Under the pieces are notes generated by a model that saw only the letters and a list, made by a program, of their open reading frames with translations, ran no database searches and had not been told where the DNA came from. The position numbers were made by a program, and so were the translations under genes. Below, piece after piece: positions 53,831-63,564 of a stretch of DNA of 64,000 nucleotides. This DNA is from Lachnospiraceae bacterium. GTDB taxonomy: Bacteria > Bacillota > Clostridia > Lachnospirales > Lachnospiraceae. Position 1 is the stretch's first letter, and every line of letters begins with the position of its first letter. The DNA lies in the NCBI GenBank assembly GCA_024693845.1, contig JAILKJ010000045.1, positions 62,001 to 126,000 on the forward strand, written 5' to 3'.

Positions 53831-54877
53831 CTACGAATACATCTCCGTACAGATGGGCTTTGAACTCTTCTTCGGTGCTTCTCCCGCCACTGCGGCAGCC
53901 TGTTCCGGAGAGAAGGGTTTGCCTTTGGTAAAATTCTGGGATTCATTCAGGCTGCGGAACTCCGAGGGAGCATAGCCGGTAGCCTGACGGAAAGCCCGGG
54001 CGAAGGCAGCGCTGCTGGAAAAGCCGGTTTGCATGGCGATCTCCGTAACGGACAGACTTCTGTTGGTCAGAAGCTCCTGCGCAAAGGAGATACGCTTCTG
54101 GATCAGATACTGATAGAAGGTCATATCCGTAAACTGCTTAAAGATCCGCTCAAAATAGTATTTGCTGAAGCCGACATATTCGGCGACCTGATTCAGTGTA
54201 ATCTGTTCTGTGAAATGCTCTGCAATGTAGCCGCAGGCATTCAGCAACGGCAGATTATTCTCTAGTTCTTTGCCCGAAAGTTCATCCTTGGGCATCTTCA
54301 AAGATTTAGCGGCGGGAGCATTCATTCCTACCAGAGCCGTAAACTCCAGAATCTTGGCACAGATCATGGTTTCTCCGTAAAGGGGCAGATCCTCAGTGGC
54401 GTGGACGTTTTTCCCGCCGGAGTTGTCCAAAGACAGCTGTGAGGTGGAAAAATACAGATCCCGTGTCTGAAGAACCAGTTTCCACAGATTGTCATAAACA
54501 TCGGGAGGGAAATCTCCCCTGCGGATCCGGACTGCCGGAGAAAGAAGCAAAAATGCAGTATCCAGCTCGAAAATATGAAGCGGACCGAGCAGATCTGCCT
54601 GAATATAGATGCGGCTTCCGGGTGATTCGGGAAAGATCTCGTGAACAGTAGAAGGGCAGATCATAAGGATATCGCCTTTCTCCAGCGGATAATCTGTGCC
54701 GCTGCAGCGAACGCGATAGGTACCTTCCGTAATGGCAATAACCTCCACATCCGTGTGCCAGTGGGGCGGATAGTAGAGGGATTCGTGATTAATATATACT
54801 CGCACATGTCTGTTGCCACGGCGTCGGATGATCTCCTGAGGATTGCTGTTTTCCTTCATATGTCTATTATAATCCAT
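53831..54877 (-). CDS. AraC family transcriptional regulator
   Basis: The 348-residue protein has an N-terminal cupin-like sensor domain (YYPPHWHTDVEVIAITEGTY near residue 37, GDILMICPSTVHEIFP near 68) and a C-terminal double helix-turn-helix domain. The latter contains ITLNQVAEYVGFSKYYFERI near 230 and LSVTEIAMQTGFSSSAAFAR near 280, followed by the ATGYAPSEFRS end typical of AraC/XylS. A Met at residue 7 (54859) is another possible start. It diverges from the sugar ABC transporter and arabinofuranosidase genes and probably activates them in response to an arabinoside. Palindromes at 54902-54916 and 55086-55100 lie between them. Confidence 0.93.
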   Translation of the reverse strand: MDYNRHMKENSNPQEIIRRRGNRHVRVYINHESLYYPPHWHTDVEVIAITEGTYRVRCSGTDYPLEKGDILMICPSTVHEIFPESPGSRIYIQADLLGPLHIFELDTAFLLLSPAVRIRRGDFPPDVYDNLWKLVLQTRDLYFSTSQLSLDNSGGKNVHATEDLPLYGETMICAKILEFTALVGMNAPAAKSLKMPKDELSGKELENNLPLLNACGYIAEHFTEQITLNQVAEYVGFSKYYFERIFKQFTDMTFYQYLIQKRISFAQELLTNRSLSVTEIAMQTGFSSSAAFARAFRQATGYAPSEFRSLNESQNFTKGKPFSPEQAAAVAGEAPKKSSKPICTEMYS

Positions 54878-54901
54878 CTTGCGGTATTTTGCATATGCTT
54901 T

Positions 54902-54916
54902 TGGTAATATTTACCA
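54902..54916. promoter_or_regulatory. Palindromic operator candidate upstream of the AraC gene
   Basis: TGGTAA-TAT-TTACCA is a perfect 6-bp-arm palindrome 25 bp upstream of the AraC start. It is suitable as a binding site for a dimeric regulator; no identity can be assigned. Confidence 0.4.
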
Positions 54917-55085
54917 TATTATTATATATTTTTCTATCAAAAACAATAGTTTTTTGTTCGAAAGTGCAATATTTGTAAAACGATAAAGCAAGATTTTGAT
55001 AGTGGCACGGTGCAAAAAAATGTAAACTGTACAAAGAATGATACAATTATCGCGAGATAATAGTCATTTTACACAAACTGTCGAA

Positions 55086-55100
55086 CGTGCAATGTGCACG
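55086..55100. promoter_or_regulatory. Palindrome before the ABC transporter operon
   Basis: CGTGCA-ATG-TGCACG (55086-55100) is a perfect inverted repeat 31 bp before the lipoprotein start. A smaller one, TTATC-GCGA-GATAA, lies at 55047-55060. Either could be an operator or a leader hairpin. Confidence 0.4.
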
Positions 55101-55130
55101 GGAGATGATTGAGAAGGAGGAGGACATTAA

Positions 55131-56579
55131 ATGAAAATGAAAAAGGTTATGGCGGTAGCATTGAGTCTCTCAATGGCAATGTCTCTGGTAGCCTGCGGGG
55201 GGAATGCAGGTTCCGGAAGCTCTGATGCAGGCAGCTCTGATTCCGGCAGCGCAGACGCAGGAAGCTCTGATGCAGGCAGCTCTGACGCAGGATCGGAATC
55301 CGGCGGAGCAAAGCAGACAGATGGCAAAAACGTACCGGAGCTTACGACTGACGATATGACCATTACACTTTGGGATATCGCGACCGAAGAGCCGAACAAG
55401 AGCACGCAGGAAGCTGCAGTTGCCCGTTTCATGAAGGATTATCCCAACATTCACGTTGAGCAGATCCATCAGCAGAATGATAACTACAAGCAGCAGCTCG
55501 TAGTTGCCATGAGTTCCGGCAAGTGCCCGGATATGTATATCTCCTGGGGTGGCGGCCCGATGGCTGAGTATTACAAATCCGGATTTGCAGATGATATCAC
55601 AGATCTTTTCAACAAATATGATCATCCTGATTTCATTGATGCAGCAGTAGCACAGGGAACTTATGACGGTAAAGTGATCGGTATTCCTTTCGGAAGTCTT
55701 TCCGGATGTGATGTATTCTATAACAAGACAATCTTTGCTGAGAACGGCCTTGAAGTACCTGAGACACTGGATGAACTTGAAGCAGTTTGCGAGAAGTTGA
55801 AAGCAGCCGGCATTACTCCTTTCGCACTTGCTAATGCACCGAAGTGGACAGGTTCCATGTACTATATGTACCTGGTAGCTCGTCACTCCGGAAACGAAGA
55901 GTTCGATGCAGCTTATACCCAGGACGGAGGATCCTTTACTTCCGAAGCATTCCTTTTTGCAAGCGACAAGATCCAGGATTGGGTTAAGAAGGGTTACTTC
56001 CCCGACGGTGTTAACTCCCTGTCTCCCGATGATGGCCAGGACAAGCAGCTTCTCTATGACGGAAGTGCAGCTATGATGCTTCACGGTTCTTGGATGGCAG
56101 GTAGTATGGCAGCTGACAGCCAGGAATGGTATGATGAGAACATCGACGTATTCCGTTGGCCGGAAGATGCTGAAGCAAAGGCTAAAGGCGTTCCGCAGGA
56201 CGTAGAGATCGGTACCGCTATCGGTAACGCATTCAACTTCTGCAGCAAGGGCGATCAGGCTAAGCTGGAAGCTATGTATGTACTTGCAACCCAGTACTTC
56301 AACGATGATCAGTACAATAAGGAGCAGATGGAGCATCTGAATACTCCTTCCATCAAGGGTTATGATGCGCAGGTTACCGATCCTTGCATGAAGAAGATCA
56401 CCGAAGTATTCTTTAACGCTTCCAACGTTCAGCTGTGGTATGATCAGTATCTGCCCGCATCTGTAACGGAAGTACACAAAGAGAGCATGTCCGCTCTGTT
56501 CGGTCTTGAAAAAGACGGCAAGCAGATCGGTGAAGATCAGGATAAGGCAATGCAGGAAGCAATTGCTGATTCAAAATAA
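55131..56579 (+). CDS. Sugar ABC transporter substrate-binding lipoprotein
   Basis: This 482-residue protein is a family 1 extracellular solute-binding protein. The signal peptide ends in a lipobox (SLVACGG, Cys near residue 23). After it comes a low-complexity linker made of repeated GSSDAG units (about residues 25-58), which is also a DNA-level repeat. The binding domain includes MTITLWDIATEEPNKSTQEA near 80, SGKCPDMYISWGGG near 130, and LHGSWMAGSMAAD near 320. GGAGGAGG precedes the ATG. Two permease genes follow at once. The ligand is probably an arabino- or xylo-oligosaccharide, inferred from the GH51 enzyme downstream. Confidence 0.92.
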   Translation: MKMKKVMAVALSLSMAMSLVACGGNAGSGSSDAGSSDSGSADAGSSDAGSSDAGSESGGAKQTDGKNVPELTTDDMTITLWDIATEEPNKSTQEAAVARFMKDYPNIHVEQIHQQNDNYKQQLVVAMSSGKCPDMYISWGGGPMAEYYKSGFADDITDLFNKYDHPDFIDAAVAQGTYDGKVIGIPFGSLSGCDVFYNKTIFAENGLEVPETLDELEAVCEKLKAAGITPFALANAPKWTGSMYYMYLVARHSGNEEFDAAYTQDGGSFTSEAFLFASDKIQDWVKKGYFPDGVNSLSPDDGQDKQLLYDGSAAMMLHGSWMAGSMAADSQEWYDENIDVFRWPEDAEAKAKGVPQDVEIGTAIGNAFNFCSKGDQAKLEAMYVLATQYFNDDQYNKEQMEHLNTPSIKGYDAQVTDPCMKKITEVFFNASNVQLWYDQYLPASVTEVHKESMSALFGLEKDGKQIGEDQDKAMQEAIADSK

Positions 56580-56666
56580 GTAAACATTCCGCAACGTAAA
56601 AACGGCGGCTGATTCGCTGCCTGCAGGTCACGGGCCGGCAGGCAGCTTTCAGATAGAGGAGGCTGT

Positions 56667-57584
56667 ATGGCAACAAAAAACGATAATTTCAGTAGTCTGG
56701 CGAATATAAGGAAGAAGCGTATCCGTTTAGCGGCAACCGTTTTTCTGCTACCCACCTTCCTTCTTATCGCTGTTTATTTCATCTACCCGGTTATTGACAC
56801 GTTTGTGATCAGTACCTACAAATGGAACGGAATCTCAGCAGACCGTACCTTTGTGGGTATTCAGAACTGGGTAACGCTTCTCCACGATAAACTTTTCTGG
56901 TCGGCTTTCGGCAGAAACGTCATCATCATGGTATTCTCCATCATATTGCAGATTCCTTTGGGACTGTTTCTTGCTACTTTCCTGGAGCAGGGAGGCAAAA
57001 AGTACAACTTCTTAAAGGTCATTTGGTTTTTACCGTATTTGATGAGTTCTGTAGCGATCGCTTTCCTGTTTACCTATGCACTTGCTACCAACGGAGGAAT
57101 CTTTTCTTCCCTGGCCAGCCTTTTTGCAGGTAAAAAAGTGACCGTGGACCTCTTGGGCAGATCGCCCCACGCATTGTTTACCGTTATCGGCGTTATGGCT
57201 TGGCAGTACACACCGTTCTACATGGTTTATTTCCTTGCCGGCTACGGCAACATTGATCCTGCGGTTTATGAAGCAGCGATCCTTGACGGAGCAACCCGAA
57301 GACAGTACACTAGATATATTGCGATCCCGCTGCTTGGACCGATCTTCAAGACAGCATGTACCATGTCCCTGATCGGTTCACTCAAATACTTCGATCTGAT
57401 CTGGAATATGACCCAGGGCGGACCTGTCAATTCCACAGAGTTGATGGCAACTTATATGTACAAGCTGTCCTTCCAGCAGTTTAACATGGGCTATGGTTCC
57501 TGTGTGGCAGCCGGAATGTTCATCCTGATCACAGTCATCGCGCTGTTGTTCCAGAAGGTCTTTGTAGTAAAGGAGGATTATTGA
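56667..57584 (+). CDS. Sugar ABC transporter permease (MalF/UgpA-like)
   Basis: The 305-residue integral membrane protein has six predicted helices, the first at LAATVFLLPTFLLIAVYFIY near residue 21. The EAA loop that contacts the ATPase is seen near residue 200 (YEAAILDGATRRQYTRYIAI followed by PLLGPIF), typical of type I sugar importers. It is the first permease of a pair. GAGGAGG precedes the ATG. No ATPase gene is in the operon, so a shared MsmK/MsmX-type ATPase encoded elsewhere is expected, as is common in Firmicutes. Confidence 0.93.
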   Translation: MATKNDNFSSLANIRKKRIRLAATVFLLPTFLLIAVYFIYPVIDTFVISTYKWNGISADRTFVGIQNWVTLLHDKLFWSAFGRNVIIMVFSIILQIPLGLFLATFLEQGGKKYNFLKVIWFLPYLMSSVAIAFLFTYALATNGGIFSSLASLFAGKKVTVDLLGRSPHALFTVIGVMAWQYTPFYMVYFLAGYGNIDPAVYEAAILDGATRRQYTRYIAIPLLGPIFKTACTMSLIGSLKYFDLIWNMTQGGPVNSTELMATYMYKLSFQQFNMGYGSCVAAGMFILITVIALLFQKVFVVKEDY

Positions 57585-57585
57585 T

Positions 57586-58446
57586 ATGCGGGATAAAAAA
57601 GCAAAACAGGCAAAGGGGCCTAAAAAAACAAGTGTTGCCTGGACCATAGCCATCATCCTGGCTCTTTTCTGGATGATCCTTACACTGGTTCCCTTTGTAT
57701 TCATGATCCTGAACTCTTTCCGTAAGCAGTTCGATATGTTGCAGCAGGGTGTATTCCATCTTCCGGATCCCTGGTACTTCAAGAACTATACGGATGTTAT
57801 TTCCAACGGATTCTTTGGCTACTTCCTGAGAAGTATTATCGTGGTAGCGGTATCTCTGGTACTGATGCTGATCATTTCGGCATTTGCGGCTTATCCCCTC
57901 TCGAGAATGAACTTCAAGTTCCGTGAGCTGATCTATGCCGGCGTAGTAGCGATGATGTCCGTACCCATGCACGTAACTTTGATCCCGATCTTTAAGCTGA
58001 CAACGGATCTGGGAATGTACGATTCCCTGAAAGCACTGATCGGACCCTATGTGGCATTTGCACTTCCCATGTCCATCTTCGTATTGGTGGCATTTATGAA
58101 GACCATTCCAAGGGAACTGGAGGAAGCTGCCGAGATCGACGGATGTAACCGGTTCCGCAACTTCTTTACCATTATCTTACCGCTGTCCAAGCCCGGACTT
58201 GCAACGCTGGCGATCTACAACGGTGTAGCAATGTGGAATGAATTTGCATTTGCCAACACATTGATCCAGTCACCTTCAAAAAAGACCCTGCCTCTGGCAC
58301 TTGGCCAGTTCAAGGGTGAGCATGCCCTGGATATTCCTATTATCCTGTCGGTATTGACCCTTTCTGTATTACCTATGATCATTCTCTTTATCGTATTCCA
58401 GGATAAGCTGGTTAAGGGTATGATGGCAGGTGCGGTGAAAGGATAA
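57586..58446 (+). CDS. Sugar ABC transporter permease (MalG/UgpE-like)
   Basis: The 286-residue partner permease has about six helices, starting with TIAIILALFWMILTLVPFVF near residue 16. Its EAA loop is near 180 (LEEAAEIDGCNRFRNFFTII followed by LPLSKPGL), with the typical PMHVTLIPIFKLTTDLGMYD segment near 125. It begins 1 nt after the previous stop with AAGGAGG upstream, so the two are translationally coupled. It is followed 24 bp later by the interrupted beta-helix gene. Confidence 0.93.
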   Translation: MRDKKAKQAKGPKKTSVAWTIAIILALFWMILTLVPFVFMILNSFRKQFDMLQQGVFHLPDPWYFKNYTDVISNGFFGYFLRSIIVVAVSLVLMLIISAFAAYPLSRMNFKFRELIYAGVVAMMSVPMHVTLIPIFKLTTDLGMYDSLKALIGPYVAFALPMSIFVLVAFMKTIPRELEEAAEIDGCNRFRNFFTIILPLSKPGLATLAIYNGVAMWNEFAFANTLIQSPSKKTLPLALGQFKGEHALDIPIILSVLTLSVLPMIILFIVFQDKLVKGMMAGAVKG

Positions 58447-58470
58447 GTTTCACCCGGAAAGAAGGAAACT

Positions 58471-60474
58471 ATGCAAATTTTTGTGTCCAGCTCCGCGGCC
58501 AGAAATGGCTGCGGAGAGAAAGATGCCCCGTTTAAGACCATCAGTGAAGCGGCAAAGGTTGCCCGCCCCGGAGATGAAGTGCTGGTTGCCCCCGGCATTT
58601 ACAGGGAATGCGTCTGCCCCGCTCATGCGGGAACGGAAGAGGAGAGGATCATATACCGGTCCGAAACCCCTCTGGGAGCCGTTATTACGGGAGCAGAACA
58701 GATCAAAAACTGGCAACCCTTCGATGGAGATACCTGGCTGGCCAGGATCCCCAACGGTTTGTTTGGGGATTATAATCCTTACACAGAGGAGCTGGGCGGA
58801 GACTGGTATCTTGCCCTTGCGCCTCTTCATACAGGAGAAGTTTACTTAAACGGCGTATCCATGTATGAGGTGGCATCCCTTAAGGAAGTGCTGGATCCGC
58901 AGATCCTGTCCAAATCCTGGAATACGCAGCAGACACAGTACCAATGGTTCACGGAACAGGAAGACGGAGTGACGCTGATCTATGCCAATTTCCGCGGAGC
59001 AGATCCGAACAGGGAAAATGTTGAGATCAATGTAAGACGGAACTGTTTTTACCCGGATCGCAGCGGCGTGGGGTATATAACAGTCAGCGGCTTTGTCGTT
59101 AAACAGGCGGCGACCCAGTGGGCGCCCCCCACGGCATATCAGGACGGGATGATCGGCCCCCGCTGGTCAAAGGGCTGGATCATTGAAGACTGAGAGATCT
59201 CCGATTCCAAGTGCAGCGGTATTTCTCTTGGAAAATACCTGCAGCCGAAAAATGAGAATAAGTGGTCCACGGGCTTTATAAAAGACGGAGCCCAAAATGA
59301 GAGAGATGCTATTTGTTTGGCCCAGATCGAAGGCTGGACAAAGGAGAAGATCGGATCCCATATCGTGCGTCGCTGCAATATTCATGATTGCGGACAGACG
59401 GGGATCGTAGGGCATCTGGGCGGAGTCTTTTCCGTTATTGAGGATAATCATATCCACCATATCAACAACAAGCAGGATCTGACCGGCGCAGAGATCGGCG
59501 GTATCAAGATGCATGCGGCCATCGATGTGGTGTTCAGACGCAATCATATTCACCACTGCACCCGTGGCCTGTGGCTTGACTGGCAGGCGCAGGGCACCAG
59601 AGTAAGCGGCAATCTTTTCCATGACAATATGCCGCCGGACGGTACGGATGTTACCATGGAGCTGCAGGTGGGAGAGGACATTTTTGTGGAAGTATCCCAT
59701 GGCCCGACTCTGATCGATAACAATCTGCTGCTGTCGGATGTGGCTTGCAGACTGAGTACCCAGGGACTTGCATTCGTGCACAATCTCATTGCCGGGTCCT
59801 TTACCTTTGTGGGAGAAGGGGTGGACAGCGGCGGCGAGCGCTTTACCAACATGCGCTATACCCCTTATCATGTGCCCCATCGGACTGAGGTGCTGGGATT
59901 TATGTCGATCCTCCATGGGGATACGCGGTTTTACAACAATGTGTTTGTGCAGCGGCCGGTCCGCAAGCTTTTGACAGACAGCGCAAAGAAGCTGAATCTT
60001 GACAGGATCTCGGCTTTCAATTTCATCTGCGGTACAAGCCCTTACGACGGATATCCGGATGAAGAAACCTATCGCTCCCAGTTTTCCGCAGAGAGCTTTT
60101 TGAGCCGGGAAACCCGGGATAAATACTACGATCATCTGCCCATGTACTTTGGCGGAAACGTATATTGCAACGGGGCTGTGCCCTGCGACGGTGATTTTGA
60201 TGCGCAGATTGTAAAAGAGACGGTAAGTCTGTCTCTGTCGGAAGAAAAGGGCAGACCCGTTCTGAAAACGGATCTGTACGAGTATCTGCAGCCCGGAGCC
60301 GGCGGGATCATTTCCACAGCTACTCTGGGAGAAGCTTTTGAGCCGGAGCAGCGCTTTGAGGAGCCGGACGGAAGTGCCATCGTATTTGATACGGATTATC
60401 TCGGAGTGCATCGGGAGGCTTTGCCTCTGGCAGGACCCTTTGCAAAGCCGCCGGGAGATCAGGCGCTGGCATAG
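58471..60474 (+). pseudogene. Parallel beta-helix carbohydrate-active protein interrupted by one in-frame TGA
   Basis: The whole 58471-60474 region is a single frame of 668 codons, broken only by TGA at 59191-59193 (codon 241). The downstream part has no ATG or ribosome binding site near the break; its first usable codon is TTG at 59317. The protein would be a right-handed parallel beta-helix enzyme (FVSSSAARNGCGEKDAPFKT at the N terminus, DUF1565-type). Repeated coils continue after the stop (VRRCNIHDCGQTGIVGHLG, DNHIHHINNKQDLTGAEIGG). The TGA falls in a coil reading IIED-stop-EISDSKCSGIS. Aligning it with the later coil IVRRCNIHDCGQTGIV puts the stop exactly at a conserved Cys. I call it a pseudogene; selenocysteine readthrough is an alternative. 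Confidence 0.75.
59191..59243 (+). other. In-frame TGA followed by a hairpin
   Basis: TGA lies at 59191-59193. Downstream, TGCA-GC-GGTATTT (59212-59224) pairs with AAATACC-TGCA (59233-59243), leaving a 2-nt GC bulge and an 8-nt loop that contains GG. The position is roughly where a bacterial SECIS hairpin would be, but its loop does not start with G. Confidence 0.4.
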
Positions 60475-60558
60475 GAGCAAAAAAGCAATGCCGGTTGCCA
60501 AAGCAGACGTAAATTTAGAGTTACAGAAAGAAACATCATAATATACCAACCCAACCAG

Positions 60559-60599
60559 ACTTCCCATAAAGGTTTCCAAACGAAATCCTTATGGGAAGT
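60559..60599 (+). repeat. Long hairpin between the beta-helix and arabinofuranosidase genes
   Basis: ACTTCCCATAA-A-GG (60559-60572) pairs with CCTTATGGGAAGT (60587-60599) with one bulged A and a 14-nt loop. No T tract follows. It may stabilise or process the transcript before the GH51 gene. Confidence 0.7.
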
Positions 60600-60641
60600 T
60601 TCGGTTAAACACAGAAAGGAAGCTACAGAGAGGAGAAATTT

Positions 60642-62147
60642 ATGGCAAGACTCGTGATCAATGAAACAAAAAAGCTATCGGGCATCGCGCCGGAGATCTA
60701 CGGACATTTTTCCGAACATCTGGGAAGATGTATTTATGAAGGAATGTTTGTGGGTGAAGATTCGCAGATCCCCAATGAAAAAGGAATGCGCAAGGATGTG
60801 GTTGAGGCACTGAAAGAGCTGAATATCCCGGTGCTTCGCTGGCCGGGCGGCTGTTTTGCGGACGAGTATCACTGGATGGACGGCATCGGCAAAAAAGAAG
60901 ATCGTAAGAAAATGATCAATACCCATTGGGGCGGCGTGGTAGAAGATAACAGCTTCGGTACCCATGAATTTATGGAGCTGTGCAGCCAGCTGGGATGTAA
61001 AGTATACGTAAACGGAAACCTGGGCAGCGGCAGTGTCCGCGAGATGAGCGAATGGGTGGAATATATGACCTTTGAGGGCGTATCCCCCATGGCGGATCTG
61101 CGGTCTAAAAACGGCAGGGAAAAGCCCTGGAAGGTTGACTATTTTGCAGTGGGAAATGAGAACTGGGGCTGCGGAGGCAATATGCTGCCGGCATACTACG
61201 GAAATGAATACCGCAGATACCAGACCTATATCCGCCAGTTCCAGAAGGACCACAATATCTTAAAGATTGCCTGCGGACCCAACACGGATGATTATGACTG
61301 GACTGACACCGTGCTGAAAACCTGCTTTGAAAAAGTGCCCAAGGAACAGCATGGATTTATGGATTTGTTATCCCTGCACTATTATGTAGTGCCCGGTCCC
61401 TGGGAAGATAAGGGCTCGGCAACGGATTACACCGAGGCTGAGTGGTATACGACCATGAGCAAAGCTTATTATATGGAAGAACTGGTGCAGCGCCACAGCG
61501 GCATCATGGACAAATACGATCCGGAGAAGAAGATTGGTCTTGCCGTAGATGAATGGGGTTGCTGGTTCAATGTAGAGCCGGGCACCAATCCGGGATTTTT
61601 GTATCAGCAGTCCACCGTAAGAGATGCACTGGTGGCAGCGCTTACCCTGAACATCTTTAACAAACATTCTGACAGAGTGCGTATGGCCTGCGTCGCACAG
61701 ATCGTAAACGTGCTGCAGTCCGTGATCCTGACAGACGGAGAAAAAATGCTGAAAACACCTACCTATGATGTATTCCATATGTATCGTTATCATCAGGGCG
61801 CGGATCTTCTGGAAAGCTCTGTTTCCGGTTGCGATGAAGTAGGTCCGGAAGGGGAAAAAGTTCCCCGGATCACAGAGTCCGTATCCGAAAAGGACGGTAT
61901 CATCACCGTAACGGTGGGCAATCTTTCCATGACTGAAAGTGAGAACATCAATCTGCAGCTGGCAGAAAAGAAAGCCTATGAGATCGTAGAGGCAAAGATC
62001 CTGGAAAGCGGCGATGTACATGATCATAACACCTTTGAAAATCCGGATAAGGTACGGGAAAAAGAGTTTGACGGATGCCGCAAAACGGAAGAGGGATTTT
62101 CCTTTGAACTTCCCGCGGCATCGGTGATCACCCTCCGTCTGAAATAA
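60642..62147 (+). CDS. abfA: Alpha-L-arabinofuranosidase, GH51
   Basis: The 501-residue enzyme releases terminal L-arabinofuranose from arabinoxylan or arabinan oligosaccharides. No signal peptide is seen, so it acts in the cytoplasm on imported substrates. GH51 features: the [20 protein letters not shown] start, [19 protein letters not shown] near residue 65, the acid/base Glu in [12 protein letters not shown] near 172, and the nucleophile Glu in [15 protein letters not shown] near 302. Length is normal for intracellular GH51. GAGGAG precedes the ATG. Its place after the ABC transporter and beside the AraC regulator supports an arabinoside-uptake operon. Confidence 0.95.
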   Translation: MARLVINETKKLSGIAPEIYGHFSEHLGRCIYEGMFVGEDSQIPNEKGMRKDVVEALKELNIPVLRWPGGCFADEYHWMDGIGKKEDRKKMINTHWGGVVEDNSFGTHEFMELCSQLGCKVYVNGNLGSGSVREMSEWVEYMTFEGVSPMADLRSKNGREKPWKVDYFAVGNENWGCGGNMLPAYYGNEYRRYQTYIRQFQKDHNILKIACGPNTDDYDWTDTVLKTCFEKVPKEQHGFMDLLSLHYYVVPGPWEDKGSATDYTEAEWYTTMSKAYYMEELVQRHSGIMDKYDPEKKIGLAVDEWGCWFNVEPGTNPGFLYQQSTVRDALVAALTLNIFNKHSDRVRMACVAQIVNVLQSVILTDGEKMLKTPTYDVFHMYRYHQGADLLESSVSGCDEVGPEGEKVPRITESVSEKDGIITVTVGNLSMTESENINLQLAEKKAYEIVEAKILESGDVHDHNTFENPDKVREKEFDGCRKTEEGFSFELPAASVITLRLK

Positions 62148-62288
62148 GTTCGGATCTCCCTGAAACAGGAATTTGCCCGGTTTTGCGTGATAAAAGAGAA
62201 AAAATGGGGTTGTCTCATAATAAATGTGTGATATAATGCAATCTAGTATATTTTTCATTTTTAATTATCAATAAGGGAGGAAAAGAAG

Positions 62289-63443
62289 ATGAAGAATTTA
62301 AAAAAGATTGCGGCAGTGCTTCTTGCTGCAACAATGGCTGTGTCCATGGTTGGATGCGGTAATGGCGGATCGGCCAAAGGCGGCGATGCTTCCGGAATGA
62401 AGATCGCAATGATCACAGACTACGGTGATATCACAGATCAGTCCTTCAACCAGACAACTTACGAAGCTTGTAAGGCATTTGCAGATGCTAACCAGGGTGC
62501 TGAGTTCACCTACTACAAGCCCGAAGGCGACAGCACTGCAGAGCGCGTGGCTATGATTGACAAGGCTGTAGCTGACGGATATGATGTACTGGTTATGCCC
62601 GGTTTTGCATTCGGTGAGGCCATCAAAGAGACCGCTGATATGTATCCCGATGTAAAGTTCGTAGCACTTGACGTTTCCGAGTATGATTTCGAAGGCGATG
62701 ACTCCGATTTCAACAACTCTTACAAAGACAACGTATTCTCCGCAGTATACCAGGAAGAGCTTCCCGGATACATGGCAGGATATGCTGCAGTTAAGCTTGG
62801 CTACACCAAGCTTGGTTTCCTCGGTGGTATGGCAGTTCCCGCTGTAATCCGTTATGGATACGGTTTCGTACAGGGTGCTGACGCAGCAGCTGCAGAGGAT
62901 AATGTAGATGTTGAGATCAACTATGCATACGGTAACCAGTTCTACGGTGATGCTGATATCACCGCTGCTATGGATACCTGGTATGCAGGCGGCACCGAGG
63001 TTGTATTTGCCTGCGGCGGCGGTATCTTTACTTCTGCCGGTGAAGCAGCAGCTAAGGTTCAGGGTCATGTCATCGGTGTAGACGTAGACCAGAAGGCAAC
63101 CATCGACGGTTCTGACTACGGATATGACGGAATGACCGTAACTTCCGCTGAGAAGGGTCTTACCGCAACCGTTAACACTCTTCTGAATGCGATCCGCGAC
63201 GGAAAGTGGAGCGATTATGCAGGAAAGATCGAGAACCTGGGTCTTGTATCCGATACCGATATGAGTGCAAACTACGTAGGTCTTGCACCCTCCACCAGCT
63301 GGGGTGACGGCTTTACCGAGGATGATTATAAGGCACTGGTAGCAAAGATGGTTAAGGGCGAGATCAAAGTAAGCAACGACAGCGAAGCTCCCGAACCTAC
63401 TGCAACCAAGGCAAAAGTGAACTTCCAGGGCAACATTAAATAA
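62289..63443 (+). CDS. BMP family ABC transporter substrate-binding lipoprotein
   Basis: The 384-residue protein has a lipoprotein signal (AVSMVGCGN, Cys near residue 22) and a BMP/PnrA-like domain. Members bind nucleosides or related purine compounds. Motifs are KIAMITDYGDITDQSFNQTT near 38, ADGYDVLVMPGFAFGEAIKE near 98, KLGFLGGMAVPAVIRYGYGF near 175, and GVDVDQKATIDG near 262. GGGAGG precedes the ATG. A terminator follows, but the next gene is its ATPase partner, so the system may be transcribed by readthrough or from a separate promoter. The ligand class is inferred from the family. Confidence 0.92.
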   Translation: MKNLKKIAAVLLAATMAVSMVGCGNGGSAKGGDASGMKIAMITDYGDITDQSFNQTTYEACKAFADANQGAEFTYYKPEGDSTAERVAMIDKAVADGYDVLVMPGFAFGEAIKETADMYPDVKFVALDVSEYDFEGDDSDFNNSYKDNVFSAVYQEELPGYMAGYAAVKLGYTKLGFLGGMAVPAVIRYGYGFVQGADAAAAEDNVDVEINYAYGNQFYGDADITAAMDTWYAGGTEVVFACGGGIFTSAGEAAAKVQGHVIGVDVDQKATIDGSDYGYDGMTVTSAEKGLTATVNTLLNAIRDGKWSDYAGKIENLGLVSDTDMSANYVGLAPSTSWGDGFTEDDYKALVAKMVKGEIKVSNDSEAPEPTATKAKVNFQGNIK

Positions 63444-63460
63444 TTTAACTTAAAAAAGTG

Positions 63461-63491
63461 CCGGGGACACGAAAATGTCCCCGGTTTTTTT
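63461..63491 (+). terminator. Rho-independent terminator after the BMP lipoprotein gene
   Basis: CCGGGGACA (63461-63469) pairs with TGTCCCCGG (63476-63484) around CGAAAA and is followed by seven T residues. Confidence 0.93.
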
Positions 63492-63564
63492 ATGTGTTTT
63501 TTTTGTCGGGTTTGAAGTATAATAAGGATATGTATTTTTTCTATAGAAGGGAGAGGGAACGCTT

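Noticed and set aside
59167-60579. Minus-strand frame of 470 codons opposite the beta-helix gene
   Set aside because: The plus strand encodes clear beta-helix coils across the same stretch.
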